Under the pieces are notes generated by a model. The model made no database searches and was not told the DNA's origin. It saw only the letters and a program-made list of their open reading frames with translations. From contig NW_025408669.1 in the NCBI RefSeq assembly GCF_020360975.1, positions 7,874,001 to 7,938,000 on the forward strand: a stretch of 64,000 nucleotides of DNA, given 5' to 3'. Source of the stretch: Hirsutella rhossiliensis (Eukaryota; Ascomycota; Sordariomycetes; Hypocreales; Ophiocordycipitaceae). Positions within the stretch are counted from its first letter, which is position 1; every line of letters starts with the position of its first letter. A program made the translations under genes and the position numbers. Positions 12,104 through 24,239 of the stretch are shown one piece after another.

Positions 12104-15100
12104 ACGGATAATATTATTATATTTTCTTAGCTAAGTTTTCGAAACTAAGCTTAAAATATAGAAAAAGTATATACTTAGAACCGCCGTAAATAATATATTA
12201 CGCCCCCCTAAGTATAGCCTTATATAGCTACTAGTAAGTATATAATATACTATTAAAGATTATAAATTAAGTAAGGTTCTCCTTTATATAAGTAGAAAAC
12301 TCTTTCTTACCCTCGCTAACTAAGGGTATATACCCCCTATTAATAAGACCTAGCCTAGACCTAACTTAGGACCCTAGCTTAGACTTAAGAAGGGCCCTTT
12401 TAACTTTAACCCCCTTAACCTAAGGGTTAAAATAAGTACCTTAAAAGCTAAGGCCTACTTAAAATAAGCTTTAAAAGGCTAACGCCCTTTAAGGACCTTA
12501 GAAGAAAGGCCTAGGACCTAAGACTAGGACCTAGAGGATATAGAGATAGAAGATAATACCTAGCTTATACTAAAGACTAGCCTCTTTAAGCTTAGCCTAG
12601 CCCTACCTTAAGCTAGCTACTTCTAGCTTAACTAGCCCCTAAAGTAAGTAAAAGGGCAAAAGAAAGCTACCTTTAATAGCCTTATTAGCCTTACGCCTAT
12701 CTAACTTATATTTTAATACTTATAGTAGACCTAGCCCTAGCCTTAGTACCCCTTCCTTAAGGACTAGGCCTAGGGCTTCCTTTAATAGGCCTTCTAGGCC
12801 CTTAAGGAAGCCTAAAAAATTAAACCCTTTTATAAGACCTTTATAAAAGGGCTTAAGAAGGTAGCTATAAGAACCTTAGACCGCTAACAGCCCTTATAAT
12901 AGCCCCTATACTAGCCTAAGGCCGCTTAGTAGCTTAAGGCTACCTAAGGAAACCTTAAAATAAGCTTATAAGCTAAGGTTACTATAAAGAAGGCGCTTAA
13001 GGCCCTAGCTAAGACCCTAGCTAAGGCTTTAGCTAAAGCCTTAGTAAAAGCCCTAACTAAGGCCCTAGCTAAGAGGAACGTAAAAAAGGACTTTTAACTT
13101 ATTTTAAAGCTAAAGAAAGAATCGCTAACGCTTACTATTAACCTTATTACTTTTTATAATAAGCTTAATAAGGCTATAAGGGAACTAGCTATATTAGCTC
13201 TATTAACTTTAAATAAAGGTAATATAGTTATAATAATAAAGGCCCTATATATAGTAAAAAAGCTTTTAAAGTAGTAGGAGAAGTAGTCCTTATACCTTAA
13301 GGAGCTACCTATTAAATCGGCCGACCTTCTTACTAGCTAAACTAAGCTAGTAGCCTAGAGCGTCCTTAACCTCTTAGAGACCCCTATCTTTAATATCTTT
13401 ACTATAGAAGCTAAAACCTTTAGTAGGATCGATATCTTAGGGTAGCCTAAGAAGCTAGTAAGGAAGAAAGGTAGATAGTATAGCTATTAACTCGCCCTAG
13501 GACTCTAAAATTACTAGGCGCTCGGTTAATTACCTTAAGGCTAAAGACTTTAGTAACGCCTATAGTACGCCCTATTACTCCTTAGAAATAAAATATAGTA
13601 ATAGCCTTTCTAGCTATAGTCCTTATAAGGTTTATACTAAGCTTTAAACCCTCTTAGGTTAAAGGAGTTAAAAACCTAGGAATATATTAGAACTACTACT
13701 AGGATATTAATAACTATAATTTTATATATTTATATAGGACTATTAGTAACGTAATAATAATTAGTCTATAAGACTCTATAGCTTATTTAATCTAGCTATA
13801 CCTAAAGCTATAGACTAGTAAACACGCTAACTACTTTATTTCCTTAATACCCCTAAGAATAATAAGCGCGAATACTTAGGAGCGTATATAAGGGGTAGTA
13901 GATAATTATCTAAAAAAGGAAGTATATAAGTAAAGATAGGAAAGAGCTAAATAAGTAGCTTATAAGTAAAGGGAGGAATAAATAACGTAAAAGGGAGGGA
14001 TTATAGTAAAGGAGAAAAGTTCTATTAATAGTTTATTTACTTACTTATATACTTAGGAAGAGAGCCTTACTTATTATTATCGCGCCTTTTCCGTTAGTAT
14101 CTTAGGTCGGAAAGTCGCTAAGGAGGAGTTTAATAGGTAAGATCGTACCCTTAGAAATATTAGCCGTTAAAGGGATTAGACCCTTAGTACTCCCTATCTA
14201 ACTTCCTTTTAAGTATACTTAAAGGCTTTATAAAAGCCTAAATTATTTAATTAAGTATCTTCCTTAATTATAGTTAATTCGAATTTTTATTTTTCCCTTT
14301 TAAAGTAAAGGCCGTTAGTTATATAACTCTAGTAGAGATAAATAGGTATAGAGTAAAGAAATCTCTAAGACTTATATTAATAACCTAAGACCCTTAGAGC
14401 TATATATAGGACTAATAATTAGATAATTACGTAGTTAATTACTCTACTAATTCTTAGCTATATACTATGCGTGCTTTAAGTATATGCCCTCGTCCTTATT
14501 AAACTAAGAAGAACGTTTAGTAACTAAATATAATAGCTATTAACCTATTTAAATAAGCTAAAGACTAAAGGGTTTACTTTAACCCCTTAAAGATAAAACT
14601 TATTTACTTTAATAGGTAATAGTAGCTTATTTTAAAGGGTATAATAGTAGGAGGCTTATCTTTTAAGGTAAAGCTCTTAGTATAGTAGCTAGGGGTCTTC
14701 TTTAATTTTAGGCTCTTATTTAAATAATATATTAAGAGGAAGGTAGCCTTTATATAAGCTACTTTTAAAGGACTATCCTACCTAACCTTTATATAAAAAG
14801 GCTTATTATTTAGAGCCTTTAAATAGCTTTACTAGGCCTATATAACCTTTATAATAGATTTTAGGGCCTAGCTTTAATATAAGGGGCCTAAGACCCCTAA
14901 GAGCCTTATAAAGCCTTTTTAAAGGCTTTAAAACTAAGCTCTTTTAAAGGTCTTAAGGGCTTTTAATAGATCCCTTATTAAGGCTTTAGAGGCTAAAGCG
15001 GCCCTACTACTATTAAAGGTATAATTTAAAAGGGCATGCCTCTCTTATACCCTTTAGATTCTATACTTCTTACTTAGTTACCTTATAAAGTAAGCTTATA

Positions 15101-15349
15101 ACCTAGCTATATAGGATAACCTTATTAACTCGGGCTTTAACTTAAGGGCCTTAAGCTATATTAAGCTATATATATATAGTTCTTTGACCTCCTTAAAAGC
15201 TTAGTAGCTCTTATAAGACCTAATTATAACTTAGAAAGAAAGAAAGCTAGCTAGGAGCCCTTATAAGCCTTAGAGCCTAAGGCCTTTATTATAATAATAA
15301 AGGCCTTTAAGCCCTTAGCTAAGAAGTAATATTAATACCTCTTAAAAGT
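12104..15349 (+). mobile_element. degraded non-LTR (LINE, Tad-like) remnant
   Basis: Plus-strand translation near 14560-14600 gives a G-F-T-x-x-P then L-x-x-F-T stretch. Near 14685-14745 it gives L-G-V-F-F-x-x-R-L-x-F-K then Y-I-K-R-K-V-A. Both resemble segments downstream of the YxDD box in fungal Tad-clade LINE reverse transcriptases. The catalytic box was not found. Upstream, 12300-13690 reads as a Lys/Ala/Leu-rich protein on the plus strand that could be ORF1. 13690-14480 shows nothing recognisable. Ends, poly-A tail and target-site duplication were not found. Confidence 0.4.
12985..13078 (+). repeat. short tandem repeat encoding Lys-Ala-Leu-Ala units
   Basis: About seven imperfect 12-bp units of the type AAGGCCCTAGCT in the plus strand. 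They would encode a run of K-A-L-A-like tetrads, a lysine-rich amphipathic pattern. It sits in the presumed ORF1 of the LINE-like remnant. Units differ by A/G and C/T changes, so they predate RIP. Confidence 0.6.
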
Positions 15350-16104
15350 ATCTTTTAAATTATAAGTTTCGTTTAAACGTTTCTATACGTTAGTAGGTTA
15401 AGATAAATAAGCGATATTTTTAATCTTAACCTTACTACGATAACTATTATTTAATTTAAGGGAGTAAGACTATTAACGCTTCCTTAAACGGATAATAATA
15501 GTATTAATATATTTAGTAATTTCCTCTTTTAATTATATAACGCGATCTTATAGGCGTTTCGTCTCCTTTAGCTCCTTAATACGCGCTTATAGAGCTATAA
15601 GCTTTTCCTTATAAGATAGTTATCTTATACTTATAAGTAGTAATATCTTCGATATAGTTATAACGCTATTTATAATAAAGGTCTATTTTAAGGATATATC
15701 TTTTTATTCTTTATCTCTTAAGTAGATACTTAATATATATAATAAAGAGGCCTTAACTAGTTAACTACTATATCGCGTTATAGGAGCGTTATATAGTCTT
15801 CTTTAAGTAGCTATCTTTATTAAGTAATTAAAAAAAGAAGCTTTAGAAATTATAAGGGAATATATATTATAGTATAATTAGTTAGGTAGTAAAGATAGCT
15901 AAAGGTATTATACTATATATACTATATTCTCCTTATTATAAAACTAAAGCTTACTAAAAGAAGGATTTTTCCTCTTTTATTAAAGTAATAAGTAATTTAA
16001 AACTCGCGAGCGGGGTATATAGTTCCCTATTAATACCCTACCGATATATTAGTACTATATACCGAAGTACTTTATTAGCCCGTACCTTTTAGTAGCGCTC
16101 TTAT
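15350..16104 (-). mobile_element. fragment resembling family-D gypsy gag
   Basis: 15869-16104 matches 52203-52452 of element D in the same orientation, with scattered transitions. Next to it, the minus-strand frame over about 15600-15455 reads as a Glu/Lys/Leu/Ile-rich coiled-coil-like segment, consistent with a Gag region. No LTR is attached. The left edge towards the LINE remnant is vague. The right edge, near 16105, is where copia C1 begins. Confidence 0.5.
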
Positions 16105-17260
16105 AGCTATCTTTTATCTCTATTTAATAAGATTATATAGTCTATACTTAGGAGGGTAGGGAAGGAAAGTAGCTATTAAAATCTTTTTTTATTTAAGCGA
16201 TTTATCTTTTATAGATAATTCCTTAGATAGAAAGAGCTTATAAGGGTATATTATATCCCTTTTTAAAAGAACTATTACTTAAAGAGCTTTAAAGTAAGCT
16301 ACCGTTATAACTTTAAGTATAAAGGTAGAGCTACTAGCTCTTTTAAAAGTATTAAAAGAAGCGATTTTCCTTAGCCGACTACTTATATCTTTAAAACTAT
16401 AAATTCCGTCCCTATTAGCTATAAAATATAATAATATATAGACTATATATATTCTTATAAAGGAAAATAGTAAGCTATTAACTTAGCTATAGTATATCTA
16501 TATCTATTAATATTAGTTATACTAAGAGGTTTAAAGTAAACTTATTTTAGTCTATTAGGTTTTAATAGTAATAATAAAAGCTAATAGTCTTATAAAGCCC
16601 TTATTAATATAAAAGCTAGCTATCTTTTTATAGTAAATTAAGCTAGAAGACGTTTAAGAGAAGCTATCCTTAGAAGCCCGCCTTAAGAGTTTATAAGAGG
16701 AGCTAATAGTATATATAAAAAAGGAGACGTCTATAGCTAAAGAGAGGAACTATAACTTATCTTAAAGGAAGGCCCTTAGCTTAATTAGAACTTATTCTTC
16801 TTAAAGGCCCCCTTTTTAAAGACTTATCCTTAAAGAAGACCCTCTTTCTTATAGGACTTAATTTCTCCTTAGGCCCCTTTTCCTAAGGTAGGTCTAAAAG
16901 AGCCTAAGGCTAAAACCCGGATTTCTTAAGTAAGGGATAAGTATAGACTAAGAACTCCTCTATACGCTTACTAGCCTAATTATTTAGCTTTACCCTTTCT
17001 ATAAGGGTAGGCTATAGCTAAGGGGGTATATTATAAAGCGTAGCTTAATTTTATAGTTCTTAGAGATATCCCTTAATAAGAGGGACCTAGGAAGCTAAAA
17101 ACCCGGTTTAAAAGAAGGAGCTAAAAGGAGGTATAAAGAAGAGGGTAAGGGTAAGAGAGGAAGTAAAAGTAGCGATAGCTTCCTATAAAGGTAGTAAGAG
17201 ATAAGATAGATATACTAGTAACGGCTAGAAAAGAAGGGAAAACCTAGTAAAAAGGCTTAG
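16105..17260 (+). mobile_element. copia C1, 3' part (RT end, RNase H, 3' UTR)
   Basis: The reverse complement of this stretch matches 55395-56545 of copia C2 almost throughout, so it is the 3' part of the same copia family in plus orientation. The last about 230 bp (17030-17260) also match 59838-60068. The element is cut by A3: its 3' LTR begins at 17261-17263 and resumes at 32108. No catalytic motif is left here, because the YxDD region lies further upstream in C2. Confidence 0.75.
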
Positions 17261-17263
17261 TAG

Positions 17264-17752
17264 TATAACGACCGGTGTTATTCCTAAGGGATAAACCTAT
17301 CGAGGGGTTTATATTAGCAGATATAATAGGGCGTAGTCTAAGCAATAATATATATATCACGTTAGTAATAAGTCGGAGGTCGTAGACCGTAGACTATAAC
17401 TAGGTAATTAAGTAATCGGAATTAGAGATAAGATCGTAATAGAGATCGTAATAATTATAATATTAAAAGCTAGAGAGCTATCTATCTAAAGGAGTGAAAG
17501 TAGGTGGCTATATATACCCGTAGAGACTGTCCTTAGATCACGGTTCTAGCCGTGATCCCCTTTATAGCTTACTATAGCTTACTTATAAGCTATGCTCCTA
17601 AGTAGTGATCTATCTATATAAGGCTTACTTAGCTTACGTACGCTCTAGGTAAGCTAAGCCTAAGTGACTTCTCGTCCCGACTATTGTTCCGAGCCGCCTT
17701 ATTACGTGAACGTGGCCGGCTCTCCTACGGCCCGCTAACCGTAGTCGTAACA
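17264..17752 (-). repeat. 3' LTR of A3 (489 bp)
   Basis: In element sense it starts TGTTACGACTAC, unmutated TG included (17752 downwards), and ends GTCGTTATA at 17264. It is more RIP-mutated than its partner at 31614-32102, for instance around 17555-17600. Confidence 0.93.
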
Positions 17753-17888
17753 CGATATCTCCCCTCCTTTTAGTCTTATCCGTAAGACCTGCTGCTGCCT
17801 TAGCCGCCGTATATAAATATACCCTTATCGCGCGTATATATATTCCCGGTTTCGTCCTTTCTATCCCTTAGGATATACTGCTAATAGT

Positions 17889-18515
17889 ATATCTAGTCGC
17901 GTGCCGAAGGATCGTTCTCGTAAGACCCTTAAGCGCATTCGTTTAGCTAAGTCTATTAATCGTCTTAGTTTCGACGTTATGCCGTGTTCTTTCTATTCGT
18001 CGCGCGGCTTCCGCTGTAAAATGCTAGAGAAATCTTCTAAGTGTGCCGAATATATATAGCGGGGTCGTTCCTGCGATACGTCGGGCGTAGCGATCAGCTC
18101 CCGTAGGTGACTTCGTTGTCCTGCCTATTGTTTAAAGCTAACGTGTTTCCTAGTGTCCCGAATAAATCTAGAGTCCGATCGATTAGATAAAGAAGAAGAA
18201 ATTGCTAAGGAGCGAATATTAAAAGCTTAAGCCGACCTAAACGAAGCCTTAGCTCGTTTAGCGCGGCTTCGCCGTTAAAAGCGCTAGCTAAAGACAAAGG
18301 GTACCGAGATAGTCCGTCGGGGCCTTCGTTCCTTAGATAACCTTAACGAGGCTAAGCGCTAAGAATCTAAAGCGGTGGTCGATGTTTAGTCCATAGGTAG
18401 ATTTAATATAATTAATTAGAATGCTATTAGTTCGTTAGGCGATTTTACGATGCCTAAGGGGGATTTTGCTAGTAGAACTATTAAAGCAGAGAACCGTAGT
18501 AGGTTAAGTGCTTAA
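17889..18515 (+). pseudogene. antisense zinc-cluster ORF of A3 (best family-A copy)
   Basis: One plus-strand frame runs for 209 codons opposite to A3 pol, broken only by in-frame stops of RIP type (TGA at 18108, TAG at 18057, several TAA/TAG). The start is ATA at 17889 (perhaps a mutated ATG) or the ATG at 17979. The N-terminus is basic. Six ligand codons at 17985, 17994, 18015, 18042, 18051 and 18072 have spacing CX2CX6CX8CX2CX6C, the Zn(II)2Cys6 pattern of fungal transcription factors. The second and fifth are TAT (Tyr). A Leu/Arg/Glu-rich coiled-coil-like stretch follows at about 18177-18370. The end overlaps the 3' end of pol tail to tail. A2 has an exactly equal-length ORF. Function is unknown; DNA binding is inferred from the spacing. 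Confidence 0.75.
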
Positions 18516-21500
18516 ATAGTTCCTAGGTATTTTCTTCTAGTCCGTATCCCTTCTACTTAATAAGGTATTCTTATTGCTAACCTTATTTTCTTATATCTAG
18601 TATTTATTCGGCTTTGTATTCCTAATTATCGTCGACTTCGATTTTATCCTATAGTTTAGCGTCTCGTAGTGCTAGTTCTAATAACGAGATATAAAATATC
18701 GGGTATATCCGCATTATTATTAGTAGCGAAAGTTCATAGTTGACTTTTAAAATGGTTTTCTTAACCTTAAACGGTCTAAGTTTCTTAAAATCTAATTTAT
18801 TACTTAGTCGTTTTATTTTAATATTTCGTCGTACGAGGTAGACTATATCTCCCTCTCGAAAGATTAGTCCCTATAATCTTTTCCGGTTATAGTAAGTAGA
18901 TATTCGTTCTCTAACGAATTAAAGTTCTTATTGCATTTCTTTATATAATTTTCGTAGCTAATCTATTTATAGTATCGCTCGTTCCGCTTATAGTCCTTAT
19001 CGAGTAACCTTAAATGCTTCTAGGTTATATCCGTAATTAGCGTATACTAGTAAGAGCTTAGTTATTTCCGTGACTAAGCTATTATAAGCTAGTTGCGCTA
19101 TTAATAGCTATTTAACCTAATCGTTTTATTCGTAGCTAATATAGTATCGTAAATATTATTTAAGCGTTTAGTTAAGTCGTTCTATTTATCTATCTATTTA
19201 TAGGTAATAAGTTATGCTAAGCTTATATTTCATCCCTAATTATACTATAAGAGCTTACTAAAACTTAGCTATAAATATACTTCCTCTATTAGAGACAATC
19301 TCGTTCGGTAGTCCGTGATTGCTAATAATTATTCGTAGGAATATATATGCTAGCTCTTCTATATTGCTTACTTCTTTATATAGTAAAAAATACCTATACT
19401 TTATTAGTCTATCGGTAATAACGAATATACTATCGTACTTAATATTAGTTATAGGTTCTTTCGACGGTAGTAGCTTTATAATATAATTAAAAGCTATCGA
19501 ATCCTATAGTTTCTCTAGTACTAGTAGCGGTTGCAATTCTCCGTATAGTTTATATCGTTTAGCTTTACTTCGTGCGTAAAGTTCGCATTCTTTAATAACT
19601 TATCGTACTACTTCCTTAAGCTATAGGAAGTTATATTATCGTTTAATCCGTTCTATTATTCTTCGGATTCCTTAGTATCTATATATTAGATATTCGTATA
19701 TATCTTATATAACTTTATCTCGTAATTCTAGTAGTATCTAGATTTTATTTTTATATATTAGAACTTCTAAATATTCTATATCGTATCCGTTTAGTGCTTC
19801 GTATTCTTTTATCTATTTTAGGATCTTTTAGTATATCGAGTTATCGGGTTATACTTTAAATATTATATTTAGCTATCGTTGCTAGTAGTTCCCGTTTTCG
19901 TTGATTTCTAGGAGCTATCCTTTCGCTATAGGTGCTCCTATATTATAGTTACTTCGTCGACTAAGGGCATTAGCTCGACCGTTTTCTATTCCTTTTCTAT
20001 AGATTATTTCGTAGTCGAATTCCGATAAATATTCGGCCTATCGGATCTATCGTCCGTTTAACTATTACGTCGTTGTAAAATATAAGATATTCTTATAATC
20101 TATATAGACCTTAACTTTATATTTGCTTCCGAGAAGGTAGTATCGAAATTCCTTAAAAGCTTAAATAATTACGAGGAATTCTTTATCGTAGATAGGGTAA
20201 TTAAGTTCTACGCTATATAGCTTTTTCGAGTAGAATGCAATTAGTTATAGTCTTCCTTTATCGTCTTTTTATCCGATTTATACTCCTAGAGCAAAGTCTA
20301 ATATATCGGTTTCGAGTTCGATTTATCGTTTTAGATCGAAGGTAGTTAAGACTAGTTCTTACGTAATCGTAGTTTTAATATATTCGAAAGCTTCGTTAGC
20401 TTTATCGTCTTATATAAATTCTTTTTCCTTCTTCGTTAAGTCGTATAGTAGTACTGCAATTTTTCCGAAATCTTTAATAAATCGTCGGTAGTAATTTATA
20501 AATCCTAGGAAACTTTATACGTCCTTAACGTTCTTTAGCGTTAGCTATTCTTTAACTAAGTTAATCTTATCTTATTGCATACGTATCTCTCTTAGTAAGA
20601 TCGTATATCCGAGGAAGTCTACTTCCTATATATAGAACTTGCTTTTCTTTAGTTTAACTAGTAACTTTGTATTCTAAAGTACGCGGAGTACCTTATAGAC
20701 GTGTTCCTTATATTCTTCTAGGGTGTCCGAGAAGATTAGGATATTATCTAGATATACTACTATAAAGATATCTAAGTATTCGCGTAGGATATTATTAATT
20801 ATCCGTTAGAAGGTAGCTAGTATATTTATAAGTCTAAATAGCATTACTAGATATTTAAATAGTCCGAATTTCGTTCTAAAGGCTATTATCTATTTATATC
20901 CCTTTTTTATACGTATTAAGTTATAGGCGCCTTTAAGGTTAAGGGCTATAAACTATTTTTTGCCGTATAGTCGATCTCGTAGTTCCGATATAAGCGGTAA
21001 TAGTATTCGGTCCTTTATTATAATATCGTTTAGGCGTCTATAGTCGATAACTAGTCGTAGCTTACCGTTTTTCTTTAGAATAAACATAACTGGATAGCCT
21101 GCTTCGGATGTTAATATTCGTATATATCCTTTTCGTAGATTCTCGTCGAGGTAGTCGCGTAGCGTTTATAGTTACTTTTCGTTTAGGTTATAGATTTTAT
21201 AGAACGTCGGCGTTATTCTATCCTTAAGATAAATTTCGTGGTCCTATTAGCTATATTCGGGTAACCCTATCTTAAGTTCTTCTTTAAAGAGTTTATCGTA
21301 TTTCCGGTATTCCTAAGGGATATTCTTTATTCTATCTTATAGGCTTTATTCTTTCTCTTAAGAGCTAGTTTCTCTTAACTTAAGCTCTTTATTAATTTAT
21401 TTAAGGTCTTTCCTTAGAGTAGCAATAACTCTTCGGATCTTCGTATTATATCCTTTATTCTATTTATATCGGATGCTAGGTTATATAGCCGCGTTAGTTA

Positions 21501-21560
21501 GTACGTAGGTCTTATTAGTCGATTTTATTATATCCGCCGGTTCGGTTACTATTTTCGTCC
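18498..21560 (-). pseudogene. pol of A3: RT to integrase to chromodomain
   Basis: Minus-strand reading: the RT box Tyr-Leu-Asp-Asn-Ile-Leu-Ile-Phe at 20754-20731, RNase H over about 20400-19950, integrase over about 19750-18800, and a chromodomain at 18625-18498 with Trp codons as TAG. The protease would lie near 22000. Compared with A1 there are fewer substitutions, and several Cys and His codons survive, so this copy is the best template for comparing the family. No long open frame remains. Confidence 0.8.
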
Positions 21561-22815
21561 GTATCGCTAAAGCCCGTAATAATTTACTTAAACGGTTATC
21601 CCTTTTATCCTATTTAGTAGCTAAATTATCGCAAAATTTTACTTTCTCCTAAATCTACTAGTCTTAGAAACTTACGTCTTCGTCCTAACGCAGCTAGCTA
21701 GTTTTCTAGTTAATTAGTAGGTTGCTCTCCTATAGCTATAGAAGCCCTAATATAAGGTCGTGTTCTCTAATATCTATAATATCGAAGTTAACTCGTTTAT
21801 TATAGCCCTAGATATTAATATCGAGGTAATTAATCTCTATATTAATAATTCCGTTATTATAGTTAAAGGCCTCTCCTTCGATATTCGTAAGTTTATATAG
21901 ATCTATCTTATATCTCTATATAAGTCGGTAACGATTAACGACTCTAGGTAAAACGTAATTGCCTATCGCGCTATAGTCTAAAAGTATGCGTGCGTGATAT
22001 CCCGCGATTTAGATATCTAATACTATTTAGTCGCTATAGCTTACCGTTGCTATATATAGGGTCCTTAGATCTTATCGTGTCGTGCTAGTCTATAGCCCTT
22101 TTATAGATAGCGTACCTCGTTTTTTACCTAGTCCTTATTCGTTTTATTTAGGTATTCTTCTTCGATTTATTATTAATACCGTTTCTTTATATTTTCGTCG
22201 CATAGTATCGTATCGGGGCTTAAGAGACTAATTTCTTATAGCTAATCGAAGATCTCTTATTTCTCGACGCTATATCGTTTATATTATACTACTTCGCAGT
22301 TAATTACGTACTATACTTCGCAATTCTATTCGTTTTCGTACTAAAGGTTGAGTTTTCGTTTAGCGTCTTTCTGTTTTTTACGTAGTGTTTCCGTGTCGAT
22401 TTTTCCTTAGTCGAATACGGCTTATAGCCTTCGTACGTATTGCTAATAATCTTTTAGTGCACCGTTATATCGTTTATACTATGCTCGTGCTTTTTCGTGT
22501 TTATAAACTCTATAGTTTAGGTATACGCATTCGTTATAATCTTCTTTATCGCATTTAATTCGTTGCGTAAGTCTTTAGAAGATTAATAGTTCGGATATCT
22601 TAGAGCGAGTAGCGTTATGCTATTCCTCTATTTTAGCGTGTCTATAGATTTTATATATCTCCGAAAGACATCTCGTTAATAAACCGTAATCATCGCGGCA
22701 TTTAAGTAGCGTGCCGTAATCGGGTTCTAATAATATAACTTAGTCGTTTAGGTAGCGTTAATCGATTTTCTAGTAGTTTAGTTCTATGCTTAGGTAGGGT
22801 TTCGAAAGTACTTAT

Positions 22816-23001
22816 TATAAGAGTCTTTGACTATTGTAGGTGATGGGCTTGGGCCGCGGCCTAAGCCGTGTAGTCACGTGCGGAGGGCCGGATCCCGTAA
22901 GTATAGGGGCGGGCCAGCCGCGCATAGAAGAGCTCTGCATAGCTTGTTAACATTATCCTACGGACGGCACCTGCGCATACGCCTCTGCCTACTCCGTGAT
23001 A
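22816..23001 (+). repeat. 5' LTR of B (186 bp)
   Basis: Starts TATAAGAGTC (TGTAAGAGTC in the other copy) and ends CCGTGATA. ATAGCTTGT at 22939-22947 is complementary to the primer site just downstream. The short open frames seen here on both strands are chance products of GC richness. Confidence 0.95.
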
Positions 23002-23003
23002 GT

Positions 23004-23012
23004 ATAAGCTAT
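23004..23012 (+). promoter_or_regulatory. self-complementary primer-binding site of B
   Basis: ATAAGCTAT, two bases after the LTR end, is the complement of ATAGCTTGT at 22939-22947 except for one base. That mismatch is the C-to-T change RIP makes in CA, so the original ACAAGCTAT would pair perfectly. In the 3' LTR the partner reads ATAGCTTAT. This is the same arrangement as in family A and D. Confidence 0.65.
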
Positions 23013-23069
23013 CAACTAATAGATCTAATAGATGTCTCCCCGGAAAGGGTGCCGCTTCCCTAAGGGAGC

Positions 23070-24200
23070 ACCCCGCCATCCCCCGGGCGGATAGGAAGTA
23101 TTGCAGCTATCCTAGAAGCGATTAGAAGCGCGACGGCTAGCGAGAAGAACGAGGTTCTCGCTGCACTAGGGGAGCCGTCTGCGAGACCAGCGTTGACCCC
23201 TACGACCTTAGCAACACCGGTTACGGCGGCGGCACCACCGATACGGAAGCCGCTTCCCTAGCCGACTTAGGACGGCAAGCCTAAGTCCTTCTACTTCTTC
23301 CTTAGCCGGCTATAGACGAAGTTTATGATAGACGAGAAATAGGGCCTAAACGGCTGTCGTGACATAGCGTGGTATTCGCTCCTCTACACGCTGCCGGAGC
23401 CCTAGATGCGGCGGATCTCCGGATTCTAGGATAAGGGCGGCCCTAAAGGCAGACGCGACCCGTAGGACTTCTTCTAACACCTTATATATGCGTTCGGCAA
23501 CGTACAGGAGCGGGAGAAGGCGTAGGATAGGCTGCGGACCCTTAAGCAGAGGGACGGGTAGACCTTTGGCGAATTCCTCCCCGACTTCGAAGAGACGCTC
23601 TCACGAGCAGCGGGAACCACGGTATAGGAAGATAGCGCGAAGCTCACATGGTTACGGAACTCGATTACGCCGGCCCTACGGGAGCTGCTTATCCCCGTAA
23701 TTATGCCTACTAACTACGGCGAGTACGTGAGCCGGTTAATGAAGGTGGCATGGGGCTACGAGCAGACGCCGCGTTTCTAGAAGCTTCGCAAGCGCACGCC
23801 GTATAGCGGTAACGGGATCACCGCCCCTCTATAAGAGGAACAGCCGACTATCGACACTAACGGAGACACCCTAATGTCGGCTACCCGCACGGACCGAGCT
23901 AAACGCGGCAGGAAGTCGTCTTCGAATATCCCCTATACTATCCCGCTCTCTAAGCAGCGGGCGAAGTAGGTAACGAGCGAGGAAATCGGGAAAAGGAAGG
24001 CTAACGGCCGCTGCCTACGTTGCGGCGCGTCTATATACTTTATGTTAAAATGCCCCTTCCTTTTAGCTAAGCGGCCTATAGTAGTTCGAGTGGCGAAGAT
24101 AGAACCGCTCCTTGCCTTAGACGACGAAGAGGACTCCGCTCCCTTAAGCCCGGAGGAAAAAGAGTAGCTCCGGAGCAAAGACGGGCTCCGGAGCCCTAAT
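23070..24200 (+). pseudogene. gag of B
   Basis: Plus-strand frame with a retrotransposon Gag-like core. An Arg/Glu/Leu-rich helix region with Phe-Gly-Glu-Phe-Leu-x-x-Phe-Glu lies near 23500-23620, interrupted by TAG and TAA in place of Gln and Trp codons. A zinc knuckle at 24012-24053 has CX2CX4HX4C spacing with three Cys kept and the His changed to Tyr (TAC). Gag would form the particle that packages the element RNA. Confidence 0.75.
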
Positions 24201-24239
24201 TGCTAGCACTAGTAAAGGAGAAGGAGGAATTATCCGCCC

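Noticed and set aside
12300..17260. CRISPR-like or phage-like organisation
   Set aside because: Repeats are dispersed transposon pieces, and introns and RIP show a fungal nuclear genome.
22827..23079. Open frames of 78 and 72 codons on both strands
   Set aside because: They lie in the 5' LTR of B and its leader; the LTR part recurs in the 3' LTR (29604-29828). No protein features.
23488..24178. Open frames at 23488-23700 (plus) and 23933-24178 (minus)
   Set aside because: Out-of-frame or antisense to the B gag, whose own frame with the zinc knuckle is recognisable.
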